Origin: Paraburkholderia sp. C35
GTDB lineage: Bacteria > Pseudomonadota > Gammaproteobacteria > Burkholderiales > Burkholderiaceae
Assembly: GCF_003121405.1 (NCBI RefSeq)
Contig: NZ_QBUY01000024.1
Span: 29,161-93,160 of the forward strand
Length of the DNA stretch: 64,000 nucleotides
Reading direction: 5' to 3'
The translations under genes and the position numbers were made by a program. Under the pieces are notes generated by a model that worked only from the letters and a program-made list of their open reading frames with translations, did no database searches and was not told the origin of the DNA. Positions 17,687 to 26,292 of the stretch are shown here, in pieces (the first letter of the stretch is position 1; each line of letters starts with the position of its first letter).

Positions 17687-17729
17687 ATAGACATGTCTAT
17701 TGACAGCCTCAACCGTGACAACATACGAT
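17687..17729 (+). promoter_or_regulatory. Repressor-controlled early promoter (signature type)
   Basis: Perfect palindrome ATAGACATGTCTAT at 17687-17700 abuts -35 TTGACA (17700-17705); 18-nt spacer; -10 TACGAT (17724-17729). The spacer/-10 contains GTGACAACATAC (17715-17726), shared with promoters at 24378 and 28694. It would drive the operon starting at 17761. Confidence 0.75.
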
Positions 17730-17760
17730 TGAGGCTCATTACACACAAACGGGGTTCCGA

Positions 17761-17946
17761 ATGAGCGCAGGCGACGTGAGCGAAGTGCACAAGCTGCACA
17801 ACGCATTCAGCATTGCAACAGGCCTCATCACGCTGATTCTCTGCGCGGCGGCTTGGTTCTATCCGATGTATCAGGACTACCGCCAGTGCCGCAAAGAGGG
17901 CCACACGTCGGCGTTCTGCTACTACCTCTTGCGCACGCCGCAATGA
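17761..17946 (+). CDS. Small single-pass membrane protein
   Basis: 61 residues with one hydrophobic segment (about residues 15-36, ATGLITLILCAAAWFYPMY) and a Cys-containing short tail. First gene after the 17687 promoter. Function unknown; could affect the host envelope. Confidence 0.65.
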   Translation: MSAGDVSEVHKLHNAFSIATGLITLILCAAAWFYPMYQDYRQCRKEGHTSAFCYYLLRTPQ

Positions 17947-18140
17947 GCGAGCGGGTAGGGCACGCGTACATGGCGCGCGTGTTCCTCGCGCAGGCGAGGG
18001 CAAAGCGGCACCTGCCCGGCGCGCACGCGGTTCTGATGCAATGGGCGGCAAACAGGCGGCGACGCTACGCGGAAACACTACGCACGCCGCCCGTCATCAC
18101 CGCGCCCGTACAGGGTGATTTGTTCGAAGGGCTTTTCTGA
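17943..18140 (+). CDS. Small basic hypothetical protein
   Basis: 65 residues, rich in Arg and Ala; ends with the motif QGDLFEGLF, resembling a clamp-binding-type peptide (Q-x-x-L/D-L-F). Sliding-clamp contact is only a suggestion. ATGA overlap with the previous gene. Confidence 0.6.
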   Translation: MSERVGHAYMARVFLAQARAKRHLPGAHAVLMQWAANRRRRYAETLRTPPVITAPVQGDLFEGLF

Positions 18141-18322
18141 TGGTCAGCGACAAAAGCATAGACCTGCGCATCAAGGCAGAGCGGATCATCCGCGCTGATC
18201 GGCTCGCGAACGGCCGCGACGTTTCGCACCTGCAGTTTGAGAGGCGATACACAGAAGCACTCATTGCGTATCGCGACGCGGTTATCCGCATCAACGAAGT
18301 GCTCACCAAACTCTTTCCATGA
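18140..18322 (+). CDS. Small helical hypothetical protein
   Basis: 60 residues, mostly charged helix, TGATG overlap with the preceding gene. No family recognised. Confidence 0.6.
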   Translation: MVSDKSIDLRIKAERIIRADRLANGRDVSHLQFERRYTEALIAYRDAVIRINEVLTKLFP

Positions 18323-18669
18323 AAACTCAGCGACCACCACAAACCGATGAGGCAATCGCGGGGCTTGCAATCGCCGCGCTTCGTGAGCACGGCTCGATGC
18401 GGCTCAAGCCGCTTTGCGCCATCGTGCACGTACACCATAAGCGCTTAGGTCCGGTCCTCACTGCGCTCGCAATGAGCGGCCGTTTGCACCGCGTCGCCGA
18501 CGGCCAACGCGAGGGCTCGACGGTCTACCTGTACGAGGCAATCTGCGAAGACGTCGCGCCGCCCGCCGCGCCCGCACGCGCACCGATTTCGTTTAACGCG
18601 GCGGCCACGCTGGCGGCATTTCAGGCCACAGCGCAGCGCTTCGCAATGGGTTTCGCACCGGCCGCCTGA
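18319..18669 (+). CDS. Winged-helix-like small protein
   Basis: 116 residues. Residues about 10-75 (DEAIAGLAIAALREHGSM ... VLTALAMSGRLHRVADGQREGSTVYLYE) show a helix-helix-wing layout of DNA-binding winged-helix domains. An Ala/Pro-rich linker leads to a short C-terminal helix. A regulatory role is possible. Confidence 0.65.
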   Translation: MKTQRPPQTDEAIAGLAIAALREHGSMRLKPLCAIVHVHHKRLGPVLTALAMSGRLHRVADGQREGSTVYLYEAICEDVAPPAAPARAPISFNAAATLAAFQATAQRFAMGFAPAA

Positions 18670-18686
18670 GGCCAAAGGAGAATCAA

Positions 18687-19226
18687 ATGGGCTGGAAACT
18701 GCTGAAAGAGACGTTCGCGATCACGCATCATATGAAGGTCGTAGGCGACAACGTATTGATCGGATCAAGCTATGTCGGCAATCTCGCAACGATCAATTCG
18801 AAAACGGGCGCGCTCACGGAAAACGAGACGTTCCCGCGCTTTCTGCGCGAGAACTATCCAGCACTGCTCAAAGCCGAGCCCGCTACGCTCGCGCACCTGA
18901 TCGCGACGGCGGACACGTTTGAGGCCTCGATTCCCGTCTACACCTATGACGGCGGCGAAATCATTGAGCGCAAGTGTGAAGTGCCGGGATGGCCGAACGC
19001 CACGCACGACGGCGAAATGATGTACGAGAACACGCATTCGACCAAAAAGACAGAGGTTGTCGCGTGGGCGAAGCGCAACGCTCATCTGGCCGTCAGATTC
19101 ACCAATGAGCACATTGAGCGGCTTGAGAAGGAACTTGCCGACGCGCGCGCGAGCCTTGCGCGCCATACAGCCGACGTCGAAAAGCTGGCGGCCGACTATC
19201 CCGACGTCGCAGCGGACACTGACTGA
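18687..19226 (+). CDS. Hypothetical protein, 179 aa
   Basis: Strong ribosome binding site AAAGGAGAA before ATG. N-terminal two thirds alpha/beta, C-terminal 45 residues form a likely coiled coil (HIERLEKELADARASLARH). No family recognised. Confidence 0.7.
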   Translation: MGWKLLKETFAITHHMKVVGDNVLIGSSYVGNLATINSKTGALTENETFPRFLRENYPALLKAEPATLAHLIATADTFEASIPVYTYDGGEIIERKCEVPGWPNATHDGEMMYENTHSTKKTEVVAWAKRNAHLAVRFTNEHIERLEKELADARASLARHTADVEKLAADYPDVAADTD

Positions 19227-19507
19227 TGAACATCATTCACGAGCACGACACCGGCAAGGGCTTCAAGATCCGGCGCGGCGGCGCGTATCGCGGCAGCACC
19301 GGCGAGGTGCGCTATGTCCATAGCATCCACAAGCCCGGCAGCGGGTACGGCGTGACGTGGGATAGCGTCTCGTATGAGGACTATTACAAACAGGGCAAGG
19401 GAGCCGTGTTCTACAGCGAGCGCGATGACCGGCCGCACGGCTACATGACAATGAAGGCGTTTAAGGACTGGGCTGTCCGCGACGTCACACCGGAGCATTT
19501 GAAGTGA
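19226..19507 (+). CDS. Hypothetical protein, 93 aa
   Basis: Small beta-rich protein with many aromatic residues; start overlaps the previous TGA. No family recognised. Confidence 0.65.
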   Translation: MNIIHEHDTGKGFKIRRGGAYRGSTGEVRYVHSIHKPGSGYGVTWDSVSYEDYYKQGKGAVFYSERDDRPHGYMTMKAFKDWAVRDVTPEHLK

Positions 19508-19869
19508 TCGTCTATCTCGCGAAACTGAAAACCCGCAAGGAAATGGAGCAGACCATACCGCGCGATGAGTGGGGTTGGTGGCACGACGTATGCCCCGGCG
19601 AAACGCTCATTCTGCGCGACGCAACGGAGGGCGATTTCAAGCGCGTCACCATGAATGAGAACACTTCGACCGACCCGACCGACTACCTGTGCGAGACGTG
19701 CGAGCGGCCCGCGCTCGTGAGTCGCAAGGCCGTCGAATGGCTCTCGATTATGGTGCCCGTCACGCACACCGGCGCAACGGTCACGCGCGACAACACGATG
19801 CTCACGAAGGCATACGCGCGCGAGGTTTCGGAACACGAGGCCCGCGAGCGCGCGAAAGCGGAGCTATAA
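19504..19869 (+). CDS. Hypothetical protein, 121 aa
   Basis: GTG start overlapping the previous TGA (GTGA). CETC near residue 63 together with an upstream Cys at DVCPG could bind a metal. The C-terminus is a charged helix. Function unknown. Confidence 0.6.
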   Translation: MIVYLAKLKTRKEMEQTIPRDEWGWWHDVCPGETLILRDATEGDFKRVTMNENTSTDPTDYLCETCERPALVSRKAVEWLSIMVPVTHTGATVTRDNTMLTKAYAREVSEHEARERAKAEL

Positions 19870-19896
19870 AGCTATCTCCCACAACAGGAGATAATC

Positions 19897-20148
19897 ATGT
19901 CCGCTGAATTTGACACCCGTCGTCAGCCCACGCCCGTATGTCCGACATGCGGCCACGCGCTCACAACCAATGAACTGTCCGGCATCTTGTCGGACCTCGA
20001 AGGCTCGCCGGTTGACCTCGTTCGCCTGGCACCCGATGAGAAGTTCGCACAGATTGCGTGCCCGGTTGCCGAGTGCTGTACGCCGTACTGGATCAGCGGC
20101 GGCTATGTGCCGCTGTATGCGACCGGGCTGACGCGCGACGACGTCTAA
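19897..20148 (+). CDS. Small zinc-ribbon protein
   Basis: 83 residues with CPTC near residue 15 and CPVAECC near residue 55, a layout fitting a zinc ribbon. Preceded by ACAGGAGA. Function unknown. Confidence 0.65.
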   Translation: MSAEFDTRRQPTPVCPTCGHALTTNELSGILSDLEGSPVDLVRLAPDEKFAQIACPVAECCTPYWISGGYVPLYATGLTRDDV

Positions 20149-20169
20149 CCTGCATTCCCTTTTCGCCCC

Positions 20170-20979
20170 ATGACTCACTACCCGATGAACAACACGGCCG
20201 CGAACGCACTGCGCGCGGCATTCGAGCGCGCGTACGAGCACGGTGACATACCCTTGCTCATGCCGCACGAGCCCGCGCAGCCGTCGCTCGCGCGTGTCTC
20301 GCCGACCACGAACGAGAGGGCGGCGCGCGTTATCGAGCGCTGCCGGTTCCACATTACCGGGTACGTGCTCAGTGACACATGGGAATTGCGCAAGGCCATC
20401 GTTGAGGAAGGCGCGGTGCGCTGGCTTCCCAATCGCGAGGATTTCACGCGCGTAATGCAATGGCAGGACACGAAAGGCCCGAACACGCCGCCCGATGAGG
20501 CAATCGGCGATGAGCTTATCGGCACGGCCGCGCAGGCCGTCAGCGCGCCGCCGATGGTTATCGCCGCGCCCGCTGCGCCGTCGCGCCCGGTTCTCACCGC
20601 GCCGCCGTCCGCGCGCCTGCTCGAATCGACAGAGGAAGCGCTTGGCGTGCTCGCGGGCGAGCTTGGATGCGTTCGCAACGAGGATATCCCGCACAACGCG
20701 GGCTGGTTCGTGCCCGGCAAGGCCAAAGCCTACGCCAGCGCGCTCGATGCCATCAAAGGGCTGGTTTCGAGCCTGAAAGCGGGCGGAACGGTGTATGAGA
20801 AAAAGGCCGCCGCGCCAAAGGCTGATGTGCCGGGCGACGTCGCCCACACAGACGCGATGCTTGGACGCGTCGCGAGTGAAATCAGCCAGGTACGTTTCGA
20901 CAATGAAAAGGCCGGGCTGACTGCGCCGGTCAAGAAAAAGAGCGCGCCCGTCGATGACAGACAGGACGCGCTTTTCTAG
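20170..20979 (+). CDS. Hypothetical protein, 269 aa
   Basis: N-terminal about 110 residues alpha/beta, Pro/Ala linker (about 115-145), helical C-terminal half ending in a Lys-rich tail. No family recognised. Last gene of the operon; its 3' end overlaps the convergent fibre operon by 4 nt. Confidence 0.65.
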   Translation: MTHYPMNNTAANALRAAFERAYEHGDIPLLMPHEPAQPSLARVSPTTNERAARVIERCRFHITGYVLSDTWELRKAIVEEGAVRWLPNREDFTRVMQWQDTKGPNTPPDEAIGDELIGTAAQAVSAPPMVIAAPAAPSRPVLTAPPSARLLESTEEALGVLAGELGCVRNEDIPHNAGWFVPGKAKAYASALDAIKGLVSSLKAGGTVYEKKAAAPKADVPGDVAHTDAMLGRVASEISQVRFDNEKAGLTAPVKKKSAPVDDRQDALF

Positions 20980-21686
20980 GCGGGATTGAGCGCGACGTTG
21001 ATCGCGCCATACGCATACGACACGTTGAACGTGCCGGGCGCGGGAGTCTGCGCACCGGCCGCGACAGCCGCGTTAGAGAGCGCGCCGAACGACGATTCAG
21101 CATCGTAGTTCGAACCTTGGTTGTACTGTGACGTCGATGAGACGCCCATCGTATAACCGGCTGGCGGCGTGAACACATTCGACACGCTGCCCGAAAAACT
21201 CCCCCCTTGCCCCGCGATCAGCAGCAGATACAGCGCTTTCGGCAGCGTGATCGCAGGGAACACGCACGACGTCGCAGCCGTCGCCTTCTTCGTCACCGGA
21301 ACGACGGAATTGATCGGGTCGGACTGGTTGACGCCGGACAGATTCAGAATGCCGATGTTGACGGATTTGACCGTCGCGCCGCTGAATGTGTACGACGCGG
21401 GCTCGCTCGCGGTCGCGATCTTGTAGAAGCCGCCGATAAAGCCGTTGTCGTTGTGCGTGGTGAAAATGAGCGACGTGTGCAGCGTCCACCCCGCGCACGC
21501 GAGCGAGAGCGGGCTTTTCGTGTCATCGCAGGTGAACAGCGCATAGAGCAGGTTGCCCGCGACGATGCCGGACGGTGCCGGAATCGTCGCGCTGCTTGTC
21601 TGCGAGCCGCCGTTAGACGAAGACACTACCTGAATGCCCGAGCCTGCGGGCGGCGCGCGATAGCGCGTTACTGCGGGAATCATCAC
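20976..21686 (-). CDS. Virion surface/fibre protein, beta-rich
   Basis: 236 residues of small polar residues with repeated strand patterns (GNLLYALFTCDD, NIGILNLSGVNQ), typical of phage fibre or capsid decoration beta-sandwich domains. It follows the collagen-like gene with a 4-nt overlap and is probably part of the same appendage. Family not named. Confidence 0.65.
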   Translation of the reverse strand: MMIPAVTRYRAPPAGSGIQVVSSSNGGSQTSSATIPAPSGIVAGNLLYALFTCDDTKSPLSLACAGWTLHTSLIFTTHNDNGFIGGFYKIATASEPASYTFSGATVKSVNIGILNLSGVNQSDPINSVVPVTKKATAATSCVFPAITLPKALYLLLIAGQGGSFSGSVSNVFTPPAGYTMGVSSTSQYNQGSNYDAESSFGALSNAAVAAGAQTPAPGTFNVSYAYGAINVALNPA

Positions 21687-23536
21687 AGCATGTCACCCAT
21701 CAACACCCACGAATCAATTTCCTCTTGCACGAGCGCAATCGTTGAGAACTGCGCGCGCGTTTTGAGCGTGCTTGGCGTGCTGATCGTCACGCCGCTGCCC
21801 GCAACAATGGTTGTCTGCCCCGCGCCTTTCTGAACGACGTTGATAACCGCGCCTCTCGGAAATGCGACCGTCGCATTGGCGAGCACCGTGAGCGTGTTCG
21901 CTGCCGCGTTGTTCATTTTCACGAGGCCAGCGTAAGAGGGTGCCGGTGCGTGCACGAGCGCGAGCGATAGGGCAGTGCCGGTGTACTCCGTTGCCGTGAG
22001 CGGCGTTGCGCCCGCGCCCGGATCACCCGTCGCGCCCTTGTCGCCGGTTGCCCCTTTGTCGCCAGTGGCACCCTTATCGCCTGCGACGCCTTTGTCGCCA
22101 GTCAATCCCTTGGTGCCGGTGTCGCCCGTCGCGCCTTTATCGCCCGTTGCTCCCTTGTTGCCGTCCGGCCCCTGATTGCCTACCGGGCCTTGATTGCCGT
22201 CCACGCCCTGATCGCCCGTCGGGCCTTTATCGCCCGTCGGCCCCTTGTCCCCGGTCGGGCCTTTGTCGCCCGTCGGGCCGGGCTCAGTTCCGGCCGGACC
22301 CGGATCACCTTCCGGGCCTTGATCGCCAGTCGGCCCTTTGTCGCCAGGCAAACCCTGATCGCCGGGCGGGCCTTGATCGCCGTCCGGTCCCTTGTCGCCC
22401 GTCGGCCCCTTATCGCCCTGCGGGCCGGGCTCAGTGCCTGCCGGGCCTGCATCGCCTTGCGGACCTTTATCGCCCGTCGGACCTTTATCGCCCGTTGCAC
22501 CCTTGTCACCGGGCGGACCCTGATCGCCGTCCGGCCCTGCGTCACCCTGCAAGCCCTTGTCGCCCGTCAGCCCCTTGTCGCCGGTCGCACCCTTGTCGCC
22601 GACGTCGCCTTGCGGCCCAGCATCGCCCTGAACGCCTTTATCACCCGTCGCGCCTTTGTCGCCGCTTGCGCCCTTATCGCCGGGCTCACCCTGCGGGCCT
22701 GCGTCGCCCTGCGCGCCCTTGTCGCCGGTCGGCCCCTTGTCTCCCGTTGCGCCTTTGTCGCCGGTGTCACCCTGCGCGCCAGCATCGCCCGGCAGACCCT
22801 TATCGCCCTGCAAGCCCTTGTCTCCCGTCGGACCCTTATCGCCGACGTCGCCTTGCACGCCCTGATCGCCCGGCAGACCCTTATCCCCCTGCAGGCCTTT
22901 GTCACCAGTCGGGCCTTTATCGCCGACGTCGCCGTCCGCGCCTTTGTCGCCCGGCAAGCCCTTGTCACCCTGCAGGCCTTTATCGCCGGTCGGGCCTTTG
23001 TCACCTACCGCACCCTCATCGCCGGTGTCGCCCTGAATGCCCTTATCGCCGGTCGCGCCCTTGTCGCCCGTCGGGCCCTTGTCGCCGTTGTCGCCGTCCG
23101 CTCCTTTATCGCCGGGCAGGCCTTTATCACCCTGCAGGCCTTTGTCGCCCTGAAAGCCTCGCATGCCTTGTGCACCACGCGGACCCGCATCGCCCTGGAC
23201 GCCTTTGTCACCCGTCGCACCCTTATCGCCGGGCAAGCCTTTATCGCCCGTATCACCGTCCGGCCCCTGATCGCCAGTAACGCCCTTGTCGCCGGTCGGG
23301 CCTTTATCGCCGGTCGCGCCTTTGTCACCCGTCGGCCCTTTATCGCCGGGCGGCCCCTTGTCGCCCGTCTCGCCCTTGTCGCCATACAGACCACCGGGCG
23401 GCAACGTCTCGAACTGGGGTGCAGAGGGCTCGCCCTTGACGGTCACCGCGACGACTTTCGGCGAGCCGCCAAAGACTTTCACGCCATCAACGGTAATCGA
23501 GCCGCCGTTTTCGAGGTCATCAAACGTCAGACTCAC
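21683..23536 (-). CDS. Collagen-like tail fibre protein
   Basis: 617 residues. After about 45 residues the protein is a nearly uninterrupted run of G-x-y triplets (GDKGPTGDKG, GLQGDKG, GPAGTEPGP), ending near residue 505, then a 110-residue globular cap. Such collagen repeats form rigid trimeric rods in phage side or tail fibres. The dominant GDK triplet with scattered GPQ/GPT triplets suggests growth by internal duplication. The cap (PSYAGLVKMNNAAANTLTVLANATVAFPRG) resembles a trimerisation or tip domain. Confidence 0.85.
   Translation of the reverse strand: MSLTFDDLENGGSITVDGVKVFGGSPKVVAVTVKGEPSAPQFETLPPGGLYGDKGETGDKGPPGDKGPTGDKGATGDKGPTGDKGVTGDQGPDGDTGDKGLPGDKGATGDKGVQGDAGPRGAQGMRGFQGDKGLQGDKGLPGDKGADGDNGDKGPTGDKGATGDKGIQGDTGDEGAVGDKGPTGDKGLQGDKGLPGDKGADGDVGDKGPTGDKGLQGDKGLPGDQGVQGDVGDKGPTGDKGLQGDKGLPGDAGAQGDTGDKGATGDKGPTGDKGAQGDAGPQGEPGDKGASGDKGATGDKGVQGDAGPQGDVGDKGATGDKGLTGDKGLQGDAGPDGDQGPPGDKGATGDKGPTGDKGPQGDAGPAGTEPGPQGDKGPTGDKGPDGDQGPPGDQGLPGDKGPTGDQGPEGDPGPAGTEPGPTGDKGPTGDKGPTGDKGPTGDQGVDGNQGPVGNQGPDGNKGATGDKGATGDTGTKGLTGDKGVAGDKGATGDKGATGDKGATGDPGAGATPLTATEYTGTALSLALVHAPAPSYAGLVKMNNAAANTLTVLANATVAFPRGAVINVVQKGAGQTTIVAGSGVTISTPSTLKTRAQFSTIALVQEEIDSWVLMGDML
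22012..23400 (-). repeat. Collagen-type triplet repeat tract
   Basis: About 460 codons of tandem G-x-y triplets, mostly GDK, GPT, GAT, GLQ, GLP, with synonymous codon variation. The DNA is repetitive enough to give false ORFs on the other strand and probably to vary in copy number between isolates. Confidence 0.85.
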
Positions 23537-23943
23537 GGCGTCACCTCGCGCAAGAGGGCGGGCGTGATGTTGTACTCACCGCGCGCCATAGCGAAAGGCA
23601 CGTTCTGCGTATTCCAGATACGCCACTCCCACACGCCCGCCTTGTATTTTTTCGCGCACTCGATGACGGGCGCAATGGGAGCCGCGCCGTCTACGGGCGT
23701 CATTTTCCCGGTGTCGGTTTCATCGAAATGCAGGGTGATACGCCCGTTGAGAATCTCGATTTTCCCGTTCTCAGTCGAGAGGTCGAGCAGGGGCGTAGGG
23801 TCATCGGCGTCCGCGAAGAACTGCGCGCGCGACTTGCATCCGTCGAGCACGAACAGATTGCCGTCCTTGTCGCGCCAGTCGGACACGGTCAAGTCGCGCG
23901 GGATGCCCTGCTCGAAGTCGATATTGAAGATAGCTGCTGGCAT
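23533..23943 (-). CDS. Fibre-operon hypothetical protein, 136 aa
   Basis: Soluble, beta-rich protein at the head of the second fibre operon, overlapping the collagen-like gene by 4 nt. The N-terminus (FNIDFEQGIPRDLTVSDWRDKDG) resembles short phage proteins of unknown function that accompany fibres. Start at 23943 chosen over 23952. Confidence 0.6.
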   Translation of the reverse strand: MPAAIFNIDFEQGIPRDLTVSDWRDKDGNLFVLDGCKSRAQFFADADDPTPLLDLSTENGKIEILNGRITLHFDETDTGKMTPVDGAAPIAPVIECAKKYKAGVWEWRIWNTQNVPFAMARGEYNITPALLREVTP

Positions 23944-24377
23944 GGTGTGCAAAGCCTTGGAAGGTGGGCGATGGCCTGCCTGTACGCCTCTGCACGGTTG
24001 CCCTCACATGGATCAACTACGGAGCATCGTTGCGAAGTGCCGTAGCCGAGCTTGGTGCGTGAGCGCAGGGAGACAGGCCATCGCGGAAACGTGCGGCGGG
24101 GCGGCGCGCTTGCGTGATAACCCGTTAGGACTACTTAAGGCATTTGACATAAACTAAATTATCAAACTCTCAAATGCGAGTCGGTGAGAGTGCGCGAATC
24201 CGAATCAATTCCCATTGATCCGCTCGACCGTCCCCACGTTCGAGCGGCTATGCCGCGCATGTCCTGCGTTTGTTCTGCGGCACTTCGCGCTGCGGTTGGT
24301 CCCCATAACTCGACGTCAATTGTCCGGCTCGATACGGCCTGATACGGCTTGGGTTTTCCTACGGCCCTAAAAACCGC
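23944..24377. other. Noncoding stretch upstream of fibre operon
   Basis: No convincing gene. It holds an 11-bp inverted repeat GCGATGGCCTG about 100 nt apart (near 23968 and 24075), an inverted repeat ACTCTCA/TGAGAGT around 24165-24190, and on the minus strand GTAGGAAAAC near 24350, the same motif as before the other two virion units. It probably contains the promoter and leader of the fibre operon. Confidence 0.5.
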
Positions 24378-24407
24378 TTGACACAACCAAACGTGACAAC
24401 ATACATT
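24378..24407 (+). promoter_or_regulatory. Early promoter, signature type
   Basis: -35 TTGACA (24378-24383), 18-nt spacer, -10 TACATT (24402-24407), with the 12-mer GTGACAACATAC at 24393-24404 shared with promoters at 17687 and 28694. No ATAGAC-type palindrome is adjacent. Drives the operon from 24455. Confidence 0.7.
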
Positions 24408-24454
24408 TGAGCCCTAGCAGCAATCTCGCTGCTTTGAACTAGATGAGGATTCCC

Positions 24455-24616
24455 ATGCTTCTGCGCTCATTCAACTATCGCGACCACTCAATAATAATGA
24501 CCGCGCTGCGTGTGCAGTTTGTGCGCAGCGCTTCCGCCCAGGCGTGCCGAGCGGCACTGTCTGAGATAAGACCTCTGTATCAGAGGCACCGCACACGTAA
24601 GTCTCCAGACATATAG
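24455..24616 (+). CDS. Small ORF after early promoter, 53 aa
   Basis: ATG preceded by GAGGATTCCC, basic protein of 53 residues without recognisable domain, ending at TAG 24614-24616. It is the first possible gene behind the 24378 promoter; whether it is translated is uncertain. Confidence 0.4.
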   Translation: MLLRSFNYRDHSIIMTALRVQFVRSASAQACRAALSEIRPLYQRHRTRKSPDI

Positions 24617-24631
24617 ATTGCGGGAAAGAAA

Positions 24632-24853
24632 ATGAGGCCATCGGCCAGAGAATTAAACGAAGCGATTAACGCGTACTCGCGCGCAATCAGAGTCACCCCG
24701 CCGCTGATCCAACGCCTCACTGTCGCAGTTGCGCAGGATCTGGCTAACGAAATGGGCGGCGCGGTGCGCATCATCCTGCCGGGCGGCATCGTCATCGAGC
24801 GCGGCCCGCAGGACACCAACGTAAAAGACGCTCGCACGTTGTTGCGGGCATGA
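24632..24853 (+). CDS. Hypothetical protein, 73 aa
   Basis: ATG preceded by GGGAAAG. Small alpha/beta protein, no motif recognised. Start of a series of short early genes coupled by overlaps or short gaps. Confidence 0.6.
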   Translation: MRPSARELNEAINAYSRAIRVTPPLIQRLTVAVAQDLANEMGGAVRIILPGGIVIERGPQDTNVKDARTLLRA

Positions 24854-24860
24854 GGGAGCT

Positions 24861-25517
24861 ATGACGGACACAACCAAACGCGAGCCGATAATATCGGCCG
24901 ACCTGATCGCGCGCACGAAAGACGCGGCGCGCGAGGTATTCAAGGGCTCATGCTCGACGGCCGACGACGTCATCGAATACATGGGCGGGGTGTTTCAGGT
25001 TGCACTCGACCGCAACGCCGCCAATGCTGCGCCTGATCTATGGCAACCGATTGCGACTGCGCCGCGCGACGGCTCGAACATCCTGATTAAGTTCGGCAGC
25101 GATGGTGTCTCTCAGGCGAAGTACACGCCGGGATGGGCGTGGCCTTGGATTTTCATCGACACGAACGACGGCATTACGTGGATGATTAATCGCGCCGTCG
25201 ATGGGCCGGGCGGCCCCTCGCACTGGATGCCGATGCCCGATAGCAAGCCGTGCCGATGCCGCCGCCTTGGCGACTGGAATGGCTTGCACCACCCGCTTTG
25301 CAGTGAAGCGCCTGCATATGCAAGCGCAGGCCCGCGCGCCGTCTCCGATACCGACATTCGCATGCTTCACTCGCTCGCGGGGTACATGGCGAATCGCGAC
25401 GATTCGCCGATGGCGGCGAGCGACCTCGCAAACCTCGCCGAACGGCTGCGTGCATTCCTGCCTAAGGGCGCGCTGCTGACTCCCATGACTGCCGCACAGG
25501 AGAGCCGCAATGTCTGA
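24861..25517 (+). CDS. DUF551-like protein
   Basis: 218 residues. The middle part contains WQPIATAPRDGSNILI and, about 45 residues on, SHWMPMP, the signature of the phage DUF551 family (function unknown). N-terminal helical extension and a C-terminal helical region. Overlaps the next gene by 8 nt. Confidence 0.75.
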   Translation: MTDTTKREPIISADLIARTKDAAREVFKGSCSTADDVIEYMGGVFQVALDRNAANAAPDLWQPIATAPRDGSNILIKFGSDGVSQAKYTPGWAWPWIFIDTNDGITWMINRAVDGPGGPSHWMPMPDSKPCRCRRLGDWNGLHHPLCSEAPAYASAGPRAVSDTDIRMLHSLAGYMANRDDSPMAASDLANLAERLRAFLPKGALLTPMTAAQESRNV

Positions 25518-26292
25518 AAGAAACGATGCCGCGTTTTATCTGCGCGCTGCGCTCGACTGGATCGACCACATTCCGCGCGAGGTTGCGGATGCTCTGCCCG
25601 CTATGCCCGGCTTTGACCGTGATGAGGCAGAGACAGCCATCAAGCGAGCGGAATCCCCGGCCGTCATCGGCGACCATGCTCGACTCGAATCTAGCGTAAC
25701 CGCTGAATGGCTTGAGGGCTACATTGAAAAGTGGCGCGACGCAAAGCCCGAGGAAATGAAGGCCTTGCCAGAAAGTGAACTGTACCAACTGTTGCAAATC
25801 ACCCGGTACAACATCATTGATATTGCGGAAGTTGCAAGAACCGCACTATCCACGCCCGCCGCGCCGCCCCGCTTCCCCACCATGCTGCGCAAAATGTGGA
25901 GCGGTCGCGAGGTGCAGGAATGGCTCGATGCGAATGTGCCGCAGTTGAGCGGTGCGAGCGCGCATGAAGCAGCCACGACCGCAGGCGGCCATATGGTCTA
26001 CGGCTCACTCGAAGCTATTCAAGCCGTCGTTAGCCTGCGAATCAAGGCAAGCCAGCAAGCCGCACCGACGAGCGCGCCCGCCGCCATCGTGCGCGAAAAC
26101 CCCGACGATATCGGCACGATCATCGAAGCATCGCGCCCGCTCAACGTCGGAACCAAGCTGTACACGCACGGCAGCACGCTCGATGCGAACGCGGAAATGC
26201 TGCGCTCGCGCGGTCTGAATTACTACGCACCGGACGGCACGTTTATGAACGCCGACGGCACCCGCTCGATCTTTGATGACGTAGACCAATGA
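25510..26292 (+). CDS. Hypothetical protein, 260 aa
   Basis: Mostly helical and acidic; no recognised domain. The C-terminal region (DPDDIG-like stretch followed by LYTHGSTLDANAEMLRSRGLNYY) occurs in many phage early proteins of unknown function. ATGA-coupled to the next gene. Confidence 0.65.
   Translation: MSERNDAAFYLRAALDWIDHIPREVADALPAMPGFDRDEAETAIKRAESPAVIGDHARLESSVTAEWLEGYIEKWRDAKPEEMKALPESELYQLLQITRYNIIDIAEVARTALSTPAAPPRFPTMLRKMWSGREVQEWLDANVPQLSGASAHEAATTAGGHMVYGSLEAIQAVVSLRIKASQQAAPTSAPAAIVRENPDDIGTIIEASRPLNVGTKLYTHGSTLDANAEMLRSRGLNYYAPDGTFMNADGTRSIFDDVDQ

Noticed and set aside
22006..24157. Long + strand ORFs opposite the collagen-like gene
   Set aside because: They arise from the repetitive G-x-y codons read on the other strand; composition is unnatural (Arg/Pro/Leu repeats) and the minus gene is clearly real.
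24162..24386. 74-residue minus ORF in the fibre-operon upstream region
   Set aside because: It has a TTG start, no ribosome site, and overlaps the signature promoter and inverted repeats.
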